Shown: positions 6,998 through 13,018 of the stretch, in pieces
Layout of the letters: each line of letters starts with the position of its first letter
How positions within the stretch are numbered: position 1 is the first letter of the stretch
Assembly: GCA_001399705.1 (NCBI GenBank)
Contig: LJCR01000025.1
Span: forward strand, 1-13,018
Origin: Kouleothrix aurantiaca
GTDB lineage: Bacteria; Chloroflexota; Chloroflexia; Chloroflexales; Roseiflexaceae
DNA: 13,018 nucleotides
Direction: 5' to 3'
Program-made: the position numbers and the translations under genes
Notes under the pieces: model-generated
Seen by the model: only the letters and a program-made list of their open reading frames with translations
Databases searched by the model: none
Told to the model about the DNA's origin: nothing

Positions 6998-8059
6998 ATG
7001 CACATGAGGCGTGGAGGCCGGCTTTTTCTGCTTCTCGGACTCCTGATTATTGTCATTGGCGCGCTGGCATATTTTGTGCTTTCGCAGCAGCCTCTGGCAA
7101 CACAGGATCTCACCCCCCAGCCAACGCAAGAAGTGAAGCGGAAGATCGTTATTGCTCGGATCGATATCCCTGCTAACACTGTCATTACTGATACAGTTAC
7201 ATTCCTGACAACGATCGATATTCCGGAAACCGAGTTTGCCGCAGCTCCAGATCAATACTTCACGAGCCCGGAAGAACTGCTGTACAAGCAGACCTTGCGC
7301 GGTGTTGCGTTCAACGAACGAGTTCGTAAAGCTGATGTGACTGAGCCCGGCCTTGCAATTCAGATCCCAACGGCGCAGGCTGGCCAGCCGCGGGTAAAGG
7401 CTGTGACTTTCCAGGTCAATAATCTGAGCGGCGTGGCTGATCAGATCCGGCCAGGCGACTTTGTTGACGTTTTGTCGTCATTCATTGTAAGCCGCACCTA
7501 TCTGCGCCCTGGTTTTAATGATCAGGGTCAGGTAATGGTCAAGGAAGAGCCTTTCCAGGGGCAGACGACGAAGACCTTGCTGCAAAATGTGCAGGTCTTG
7601 CAGATCCGCAAGCCGGCTCCCGCCCCCGAAGGCACGCCGACGCCCGGTGGCCCTGCCGATGCTGGCCCACCGCAGACAGATGCAAATGGCCAGCCAGTTG
7701 ATCAAAATCAAGCTGGGAATCAGGCCGGTAATAATCAGACGCCAAATCCAGCAAACGCAAATACATTTCAAAATGGCAATTGGCTGCTGCTCCTCGCCGT
7801 GACTGATCAGCAGGCCGAGTTGCTGAAGTTCTCGATCGAGCAGGGCACAGGCATAACGCTTGTGCTGCGTGGCAGCGGCGACAGCGCGATTGAAACGACG
7901 ACGGGCGCAACGCTCGATTTGCTTGTTTCGCAGTATGGCTTGCCTTTGCCGCAGCCTGCGGTGCCGGCAGTCAGCCAGCAAAGTGCACTGACGCCTGTTG
8001 CGACGACGAGCGCGCCAACATCGCCGGCGATCAACACGACACCAACGCCAACACCATAA
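6998..8059 (+). CDS. cpaB: Flp pilus assembly protein CpaB/RcpC (353 aa)
   Basis: An inner-membrane-anchored assembly factor with one helix at about residues 9-28. A SAF domain follows at about 49-116, with the typical A-R-x-D-I-P-A-N-T-V-I start. The RcpC/CpaB core begins near 130 with A-V-T-F-x-V and P-G-D-F-V-D-V and continues with a W-L-L-L-L-A-V-T strand at about 262-269. Two unusual parts are visible: a 55-residue Pro/Gly/Gln/Asn-rich insert at about 206-260 and a Thr/Pro-rich tail from about 330 that ends in T-P-T-P-T-P. In diderm bacteria this family works next to the secretin; in lineages without a secretin it may act in the cell wall space, which the Pro-rich spacers would suit. The start at 6998 is 4 bases after AAAGG; an ATG two codons later (7004) is possible. 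It is the first gene of the second block. Confidence 0.88.
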   Translation: MHMRRGGRLFLLLGLLIIVIGALAYFVLSQQPLATQDLTPQPTQEVKRKIVIARIDIPANTVITDTVTFLTTIDIPETEFAAAPDQYFTSPEELLYKQTLRGVAFNERVRKADVTEPGLAIQIPTAQAGQPRVKAVTFQVNNLSGVADQIRPGDFVDVLSSFIVSRTYLRPGFNDQGQVMVKEEPFQGQTTKTLLQNVQVLQIRKPAPAPEGTPTPGGPADAGPPQTDANGQPVDQNQAGNQAGNNQTPNPANANTFQNGNWLLLLAVTDQQAELLKFSIEQGTGITLVLRGSGDSAIETTTGATLDLLVSQYGLPLPQPAVPAVSQQSALTPVATTSAPTSPAINTTPTPTP

Positions 8060-8061
8060 AC

Positions 8062-8080
8062 TACTGAGGATACTGAGGAG
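8062..8080 (+). promoter_or_regulatory. Tandem duplicated ribosome binding site before cpaE
   Basis: TACTGAGGA occurs twice in direct tandem (8062-8070 and 8071-8079). The second copy with the next G gives GAGGAG 6-8 bases before the ATG at 8087; the first copy is 17 bases away and cannot serve the same start. It looks like a small duplication, perhaps with no effect or providing a standby site. Confidence 0.4.
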
Positions 8081-8086
8081 AGTCGC

Positions 8087-9355
8087 ATGCCAGATCAGTC
8101 CGAAATTCGTGTTCTGATCGTCGATGACATTACCGAAACCCGCGATAACCTCGAAAAACTGCTGTTTTTCGAGAAAGACATCAAGGTGGTGGCGAAAGCG
8201 GGAACCGGGCGCGAAGCCGTTGCAATGGCCAAACAACATCAGCCCGACGTTGTGCTGATGGACATCAATATGCCCGACATGGACGGCATCGCTGCGACTG
8301 AAGCGATTCTTAGCCAGGTGCCAACCGTGCAGGTGATTATGATGAGCGTGCAGGGCGAGCAGGATTACCTGCGCCGCTCCATGCTTGCCGGCGCCCGCGA
8401 GTTTCTGACCAAGCCAATCAGCGCTGAGGAGCTGTACCACGCCATTCGGCACGTGTATCGCCTGCAAACAACGCAGCGCCGCTACACCACGTCTGCGCCG
8501 GCCGAGCAGTTTATGGGCGAGGCCAATAGTCCGCAGGGGCAGATTATTGCCGTGTTCAGCCCGAAAGGCGGCGCTGGCACATCGGTTGTGAGCGCGAACC
8601 TTGCGGTAGCGCTGCGACAGCTGACGAATAAAAAGGTGGCTTTGGTCGACGGTAATGTCATCTTTGGCGACCTTGGCGTGATTATGAACCTGGTTTCGAC
8701 CAAAACGATTTCGGACCTGGCAAATCGTATTAGCGAGCTTGACCGCGAATTGCTCAACGACGTGCTAACCACCCATACGTCGCAGGTCAAAGTTCTTCTG
8801 GCCCCACCAAACCCGCAAACCGGCGAGCTTGTTACATCCGATCATTTGCGCGCGATCCTTGAGCTTATGCGTAAAGAGTTCGATTATGTCGTGGTCGATA
8901 CGCAGTCTTCGTTTCAGGATCGCGCGCTGGCTGTGCTCGACCTTGCCGATCGGATTGTTACGCTCATGACGCTTGAGATGCCCTGCATCAAAAATATCAA
9001 GCTGTTCCTTGAGGTTGCCGAGTTGCTGGAATATCCCCCGGAAAAGACATTGTTGGTGCTAAATAAAGCCGACAGCCGGCTTGGCATTCGTGTTGAAAAC
9101 GTCGAGGAAAATATTCAGCACAAAGTCGCGCTCCAGATTGGCAATGCGGCGCATGAAATGTCGCTTTCGATCAATCAGGGCGTTCCGCTGGTGATTGAAA
9201 AGCGCAATCACCAAACATCAAAAGATATTTTTGCCCTGGCGAACTTGATCAGCAATGCCCGTGGCGGCGCGACGGTGAAGGCGGGTGCTCCTTCGCCTGA
9301 GCCAAAGGCGCCTGAGAGCCGCGGTCTTTTCGGCCGATTACTGACCAAGCGCTAG
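8087..9355 (+). CDS. cpaE: CpaE/TadZ-type ParA-like ATPase with N-terminal receiver domain (422 aa)
   Basis: A cytoplasmic factor that places or switches the Tad machine. Residues 7-125 are a response-regulator receiver domain with all the catalytic residues: acidic D13/D14, phospho-acceptor D59 in M-D-I-N-M-P-D-M-D-G, S87, and K109 in T-K-P. Residues 145-390 are a MinD/ParA-type ATPase: the deviant Walker A runs S-P-K160-G-G-A-G-T165-S166, keeping the signature lysine but with Thr where the usual second lysine would be, as in the CpaE/TadZ family. D188 (L-V-D-G-N) and D271 (V-V-D-T) are the expected Mg/switch aspartates. The tail is Pro/basic rich. TadZ proteins often have a degenerate receiver; this one looks fully phosphorylatable, so a two-component input is inferred. 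No kinase gene is in the window. The start at 8087 has GAGGAG upstream. A 27-base gap separates it from cpaB. Confidence 0.9.
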   Translation: MPDQSEIRVLIVDDITETRDNLEKLLFFEKDIKVVAKAGTGREAVAMAKQHQPDVVLMDINMPDMDGIAATEAILSQVPTVQVIMMSVQGEQDYLRRSMLAGAREFLTKPISAEELYHAIRHVYRLQTTQRRYTTSAPAEQFMGEANSPQGQIIAVFSPKGGAGTSVVSANLAVALRQLTNKKVALVDGNVIFGDLGVIMNLVSTKTISDLANRISELDRELLNDVLTTHTSQVKVLLAPPNPQTGELVTSDHLRAILELMRKEFDYVVVDTQSSFQDRALAVLDLADRIVTLMTLEMPCIKNIKLFLEVAELLEYPPEKTLLVLNKADSRLGIRVENVEENIQHKVALQIGNAAHEMSLSINQGVPLVIEKRNHQTSKDIFALANLISNARGGATVKAGAPSPEPKAPESRGLFGRLLTKR

Positions 9356-9402
9356 GATGGCCCGCATCGTAACATTCATTTCGTTTGGAGGAGGTTCTTG
9401 CT

Positions 9403-10803
9403 ATGTCGTTGCTGAAGCGAATTGGCGGTACGCCCGCCCCTGCCGAGAGCGGTGCGTCCGCGATTCGGCCTGGCGCACAACATTTTGAAGGCAATAAAGT
9501 AGCCAGTTCAGCCCGCGAACGTGATGATCACGCCTTTGCTGATATTCGTTCGCGTGTCCAGAACAAGCTGATTGGCGAGCTGGACCCGAAGCTTGACCTT
9601 GCGAATGCGGCCAAGGTGCGCCAGCAGGTTGAAGATATTTTCAACACTATCCTGGATAGCGAAAATATTGTGCTGACGCGCACCGAGCGCGCGCGCATGT
9701 TCGAAAGTATTGCCGCCGACATCCTGGGCTTTGGCCCGCTTGAAGTGCTGCTGAACGACACCGAGATCAGTGAAATTATGGTCAACGGGCCGCGCAGCAT
9801 CTATATTGAGCGGAAGGGCAAGCTGCAGAAAAGCGATGTGATCTTCAACAACGACGAGCATGTGATGCGCGTGATTGACCGCATTATTTCGCCGCTCGGG
9901 CGCCGTTGCGATGAATCATCGCCGATGGTGGATGCGCGTTTGCCAGACGGCAGTCGTGTGAATGCGGTCATTCGCCCAATTTCGCTGGTGGGCCCTTGCT
10001 TGAGCATTCGTAAGTTTAAGAAGGAAGGCATCACCGTCGAAGATATGATCCGCTTTGGATCACTGTCGCGCGAAATGGCAGAATTTCTTTCGGCGTGCGT
10101 GCGTGGCCGCTTGAACGTTGTGGTTTCGGGCGGTACGGGTTCGGGCAAGACGACCACGCTGAACGCGCTTTCGTCGTTTATTCCCGAGGACGAGCGCATC
10201 ATCACCGTTGAAAATGCTGCTGAGCTTCAGTTGCGCCAGGATCACGTTGTGACGCTTGAGTCGCGCCCGCCGAATGTTGAAGGCAAAGGCGAGATCAGCA
10301 TTCGTGACCTGGTGATTAACTGCTTGCGTATGCGCCCCGAGCGAATTGTTGTAGGCGAGTGCCGTGGTGGCGAAGCGCTTGAAATGCTCCAGGCCATGAA
10401 CACTGGCCACGATGGCTCGATGACTACGCTGCACGCCAACACGCCGCGCGATGCAATTGCACGTATCGAAACGATGGTGCTGATGGCCGGCATGGATCTG
10501 CCGGTGCGCGCCATCCGCGAGCAGATTGCGTCGGCGATTAATGTCATTGTGCAGCAAGCACGGCTCAAAGATGGAAGTCGCAAGATTATTAATATCACTG
10601 AAGTGCAAGGCATGGAAGGTGACGTCGTCGTTCTGCAGGACGTATTTCTATTCGAGCAGACGGGCCTGGACGAGCGCGGCAAAATCATCGGCCAGCTGCG
10701 GCCAACTGGTATTCGGCCCAAGTTCGTCGAACTGTTCGAGGCCCAGAATATCTACCTGCCGCCGAATATTTTTGGCTATGCTGGCGAGCGCTCGTTCTTC
10801 TAA
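9403..10803 (+). CDS. cpaF: CpaF/TadA secretion ATPase, pilus assembly motor (466 aa)
   Basis: A hexameric type II/IV secretion ATPase on the cytoplasmic face that powers Flp pilus extension. A variable N-terminus and helical region (about 1-100) precede the N-domain with G-F-G-P-L-E and E-I-M-V-N-G. The Walker A is G243-G-T-G-S-G-K249-T250. The Asp-box stretch reads V-E270-N271-A-A-E-L-Q, where the family form I know is E-D-A-A-E-L-Q. The Walker B region is [14 protein letters not shown], and the His box is [12 protein letters not shown]. Length is normal for the family. The ATG at 9403 was chosen because overlapping GGAGG motifs at 9387-9394 lie 8 bases upstream; a TTG at 9385 would begin before that site. 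It follows cpaE by 47 bases and precedes tadB by 51, within one apparent operon. Confidence 0.95.
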   Translation: MSLLKRIGGTPAPAESGASAIRPGAQHFEGNKVASSARERDDHAFADIRSRVQNKLIGELDPKLDLANAAKVRQQVEDIFNTILDSENIVLTRTERARMFESIAADILGFGPLEVLLNDTEISEIMVNGPRSIYIERKGKLQKSDVIFNNDEHVMRVIDRIISPLGRRCDESSPMVDARLPDGSRVNAVIRPISLVGPCLSIRKFKKEGITVEDMIRFGSLSREMAEFLSACVRGRLNVVVSGGTGSGKTTTLNALSSFIPEDERIITVENAAELQLRQDHVVTLESRPPNVEGKGEISIRDLVINCLRMRPERIVVGECRGGEALEMLQAMNTGHDGSMTTLHANTPRDAIARIETMVLMAGMDLPVRAIREQIASAINVIVQQARLKDGSRKIINITEVQGMEGDVVVLQDVFLFEQTGLDERGKIIGQLRPTGIRPKFVELFEAQNIYLPPNIFGYAGERSFF

Positions 10804-10854
10804 ATCGGCGCGTAGCGGCTGGCCCAAGATCTGCCGGCTGGAAAGGAATGCGGT

Positions 10855-11859
10855 ATGCGTCTGCCGACGAATCTACCGATAAGCCCCCTGATGCTTTTGA
10901 TCGGCGCTGGCGTGCTGGCGCTGCTGTTTATCGTCATCGGCCTGATGGGCCGTAAATCGATGGATGGTGCGGGTGGCGGGCGGGCGCTCGACGACCGCTT
11001 GAACCAGTTCGCCGGGCGCTCGCAGCGCAACCAGGCGGTTGAAGCAAAGCCGCTGGAGAAGATCGATGCAGCGGTGAGCAAGGGCCGGCAGGGCAGTAAG
11101 ATCGCGCGCGATCTTGCACGCGCTGACCTGAAGCTGACGGTGACTGAGTTCATTGGTTTGAAGATGCTGGCTGCGCTCGCGGGTGCGGGTCTGGGCGCGT
11201 ATATCGGCCGCGCCAGTACGGCGGCGATGGTGCTTTCGGCGCTTGTAGGCGGCGTGCTGCTTTCGTTTGCGCCGAACCTGTATGTGGTATATGCCTCGCG
11301 CAAGCGGATCAAGTCATTCAATAACCAGTTAGGTGATGGCATCACGCTGATGGCGAACTCGCTGCGTAGCGGCTATAGCTTTCTGCAGTCGATGGATCTT
11401 GTTTCGCGCGAGGCCCCGCCGCCAATGTCGAATGAGTTTCGCCGTGTGGTTCAGGAGATCGGCCTGGGTCTTTCGACCGAGGAAGCGCTGGGTAACCTGC
11501 TGCGGCGCGTGCCTTCCGACGACCTGGATCTGCTGATCACTGCGGTGAATATTCAGCACGAGGTTGGTGGCAACCTGGCGCAGATCCTTGAGACAATCGG
11601 CCACACGATTCGTGAGCGAGTGCGCATCAAGGGTGAAATCCAGGTGCTCACTGCCCAGGGCCGTATTTCGGCGTATGTGATTACCGCGCTGCCGATTGTG
11701 CTGGCTATTGGCATCACTGTGATCAACCCCGACTATATGTCGCCAATGTTTAAGTTTGGCCTGCCACCGGATGCCTGGTGCTGCTTGCCGGTGACTGCTC
11801 TAGCCATGATCATTATCGGCTTCTTCGTAATTATGAAGATTGTTGATATTGAAGTGTGA
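10855..11859 (+). CDS. tadB: TadB, inner-membrane platform protein (334 aa)
   Basis: A polytopic membrane protein that with TadC forms the platform turned or engaged by the CpaF motor. Hydrophobic segments lie at about 12-31, 101-119, 122-145, 271-291 and 305-327. Between the third and fourth is a type II secretion F domain (about 155-270) with L-G-D-G-I-T-L-M-A-N-S-L-R-S-G-Y-S-F, a G-L-S-T-E-E-A-L stretch and the E-V-G-G-N-L-A-Q-I-L motif typical of TadB. The start at 10855 has AGGA 7 bases upstream. The stop overlaps the Shine-Dalgarno sequence of tadC, so the two proteins are probably made in a fixed ratio. Confidence 0.93.
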   Translation: MRLPTNLPISPLMLLIGAGVLALLFIVIGLMGRKSMDGAGGGRALDDRLNQFAGRSQRNQAVEAKPLEKIDAAVSKGRQGSKIARDLARADLKLTVTEFIGLKMLAALAGAGLGAYIGRASTAAMVLSALVGGVLLSFAPNLYVVYASRKRIKSFNNQLGDGITLMANSLRSGYSFLQSMDLVSREAPPPMSNEFRRVVQEIGLGLSTEEALGNLLRRVPSDDLDLLITAVNIQHEVGGNLAQILETIGHTIRERVRIKGEIQVLTAQGRISAYVITALPIVLAIGITVINPDYMSPMFKFGLPPDAWCCLPVTALAMIIIGFFVIMKIVDIEV

Positions 11860-11867
11860 GGTAGGCG

Positions 11868-12791
11868 ATGACGTCACTTATTGTTATTCTTGCTGTCGTT
11901 ATGGTGGCGGGCATTGGTCTGGTGATTTTTGGGATGACCCGCCCGGCCCAAACTGATGCGATTGGCGAGCGCCTGAGCCAGTTCACTGAGCGTACCATGA
12001 CGCTTGACGAGCTGGAACTTCAGCAGCCATTCAGCCAGCGTGTGCTTATTCCAATGGCGCGCGCTATTCTGGCGCAGCTTGGTAAATATGGCCCAAAGCA
12101 GAGCGCCGAGCGCTTAAAGCTCAATATACAGCAGGCTGGTAACCCGGGGAATATCACGCCGATGATGTTCAGCGGCCTGCGCATGGCGCTGATGATGATA
12201 TTGCTGGTCGCTGGCGGCTTTGTTACATTCAGCCAGGGTATGGAAACGCCCAAGGCGCTGATGTATACCGGGATCATGGCGGTGCTTGGCTACCTGCTGC
12301 CGGGTATGTGGCTGGGCCGCAAGATCAAGCAGCGCAAGCATAACATCGTAAAAGCGCTTCCCGATGCGCTCGACCTGCTGACGATTAGCGTCGAGGCGGG
12401 CCTGGCATTCGACCTGGCGCTGATGCGCGTGGCCGACAAATGGGACAACGAGCTTTCGAATGAGTTCAAGCGCGTGCTGACCGATACGCGCCTGGGCCGG
12501 GCGCGCCGCGATGCGCTGAAGGACATGGCGCAGCGCACTGGTGTTGAGGATGTGCAGACATTCACCGCCGCCATCATTCAAGCCGAGCAGCTTGGCGTTT
12601 CGATCGGCAAGATCTTGCGCATCCAGTCCGACCAGATGCGCATCCGGCGGCGCCAGCGCGCTGAGGAAGCGGCCCACAAAGCGCCAATCAAGATGCTCAT
12701 CCCGATGGCCTTCTTGATCTTCCCGTCGCTGTTTATCGTCATTCTTGGCCCGGCTGTGCCGCGCCTGATGGGTTCGCTGGGCGGGCTGTAG
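11868..12791 (+). CDS. tadC: TadC, inner-membrane platform protein (307 aa)
   Basis: Partner of TadB in the pilus platform. Hydrophobic segments lie at about 3-22, 102-121, 131-150 and 275-300. The T2SF domain begins near 162 with L-P-D166-A-L-D-L-L-T-I-S-V-E-A-G-L-A-F-D, the usual TadC pattern, and continues through E-Q-L-G-V-S-I-G and a basic R-I-R-R-R-Q-R-A-E-E-A stretch before the last helix. The length is normal. The ATG at 11868 is 8 bases after the tadB stop, and GAGG at 11858-11861, inside the end of tadB, is 6 bases upstream. This is the last gene of the assembly block, followed by a clear terminator hairpin. Confidence 0.93.
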   Translation: MTSLIVILAVVMVAGIGLVIFGMTRPAQTDAIGERLSQFTERTMTLDELELQQPFSQRVLIPMARAILAQLGKYGPKQSAERLKLNIQQAGNPGNITPMMFSGLRMALMMILLVAGGFVTFSQGMETPKALMYTGIMAVLGYLLPGMWLGRKIKQRKHNIVKALPDALDLLTISVEAGLAFDLALMRVADKWDNELSNEFKRVLTDTRLGRARRDALKDMAQRTGVEDVQTFTAAIIQAEQLGVSIGKILRIQSDQMRIRRRQRAEEAAHKAPIKMLIPMAFLIFPSLFIVILGPAVPRLMGSLGGL

Positions 12792-12816
12792 CGCGAACGC
12801 CGGCAGCAAATCGTCG

Positions 12817-12853
12817 AAAGGCAAGGAACTCTTGTGGTTCTTTGCCTTTCTTT
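12817..12853 (+). terminator. Intrinsic terminator after tadC
   Basis: AAAGGCAAGGAAC (12817-12829) pairs with GTTCTTTGCCTTT (12837-12849), 13 positions with one G-T wobble and a 7-base loop. The stem starts with A residues and ends in TTT followed by CTTT, giving the U-rich 3' side expected of an intrinsic terminator. It lies 25 bases after the tadC stop and just before the DUF192 gene. Confidence 0.8.
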
Positions 12854-12870
12854 ATGCATAGGAAACGCGT

Positions 12871-13018
12871 ATGCCAGCAATGCCGACGATTGAGATCCGA
12901 AACGAGACGCGCGGGCAAGTGCTTGCCGATGCGGCAGAGCTGGCGCGCTCCTTTATGGCGCGCGGACGCGGGCTGATGGGTCGTGCCAGCCTGCCGGCGG
13001 GCTATGCACTGATCATCT
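12871..13018 (+). CDS. DUF192 family protein, 5' part only
   Basis: The first 49 codons are present and the gene runs off the window. The visible protein has N-E-T-R-G-Q-V-L-A, A-R-S-F-M-A-R-G-R-G-L-M-G-R and L-P-A-G-Y-A-L-I-I, the pattern of the DUF192 family, small beta-rich proteins of unknown function found in many bacteria and archaea. No signal peptide is seen in this part. AGGA at 12860-12863 is 7 bases before the ATG at 12871; an in-frame ATG at 12880 is less well placed. The preceding terminator suggests separate transcription from the tad genes, though a clear promoter was not found in the short gap. Confidence 0.8.
   Translation, partial: MPAMPTIEIRNETRGQVLADAAELARSFMARGRGLMGRASLPAGYALII

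Noticed and set aside
7616..7780. Low-complexity part of cpaB as a possible frameshift or repeat expansion
   Set aside because: The reading frame continues cleanly into the conserved C-terminal core and no exact tandem repeat unit is present.
7478..8467. 329-codon open frame on the minus strand
   Set aside because: It is the antisense of cpaB and cpaE; it is rich in His, Arg, Cys and Trp, has no family resemblance, and overlaps two confidently identified genes.

Overview
The window carries most of a Tad-type (tight adherence, type IVc/Flp) pilus locus, with every gene on the + strand. From left to right it holds: two TadE-family pseudopilins (372-884 and 893-1681), a TadG-like protein with a von Willebrand A domain (1750-4290), a large secreted kelch-propeller protein (4405-6825), CpaB/RcpC (6998-8059), a CpaE/TadZ ATPase with an N-terminal receiver domain (8087-9355), the CpaF/TadA motor ATPase (9403-10803), TadB (10855-11859), TadC (11868-12791), and the first 49 codons of a DUF192 protein (12871 to the end). 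No tRNA, rRNA, CRISPR, insertion sequence or prophage feature was seen.

The most likely source is a Chloroflexota bacterium, perhaps class Chloroflexia. This is inferred from the gene order, the CpaE with a complete receiver domain, the secreted protein ending in a Y-V-P-L-V-K-R motif as I recall from that phylum, the moderately GC-rich base use, and the absence from this window of secretin (CpaC/RcpA), TadD and RcpB genes. The phylum is moderately supported; no genus is claimed.

The locus appears to be split into two transcription blocks. The first starts at a promoter near 270-299 and encodes exported or membrane-anchored surface parts: the pseudopilins, one with a C-terminal PASTA-like domain, TadG with a complete MIDAS metal site, and the kelch protein with a CARDB-like region. 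A strong hairpin lies between tadG and the kelch gene with no evident promoter after it, so it may attenuate rather than end transcription. A second hairpin (6881-6907) and an extended -10 promoter (6941-6949) precede the second block, which encodes the assembly machine: CpaB, CpaE, CpaF, TadB and TadC, ending at a good terminator (12817-12853).

Together, CpaF would power and TadB/TadC would form the inner-membrane platform that polymerises Flp pilin. CpaE would place and perhaps switch the machine in response to phosphorylation. The TadE/TadG/kelch proteins are candidates for minor or tip components and adhesins. The major Flp pilin, the prepilin peptidase (TadV/CpaA) and any outer-membrane channel are not in the window. 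The least ordinary parts are the TadE-PASTA fusion with its EF-hand-like loop, the kelch/CARDB protein inside the Tad locus, and the intact receiver in CpaE.
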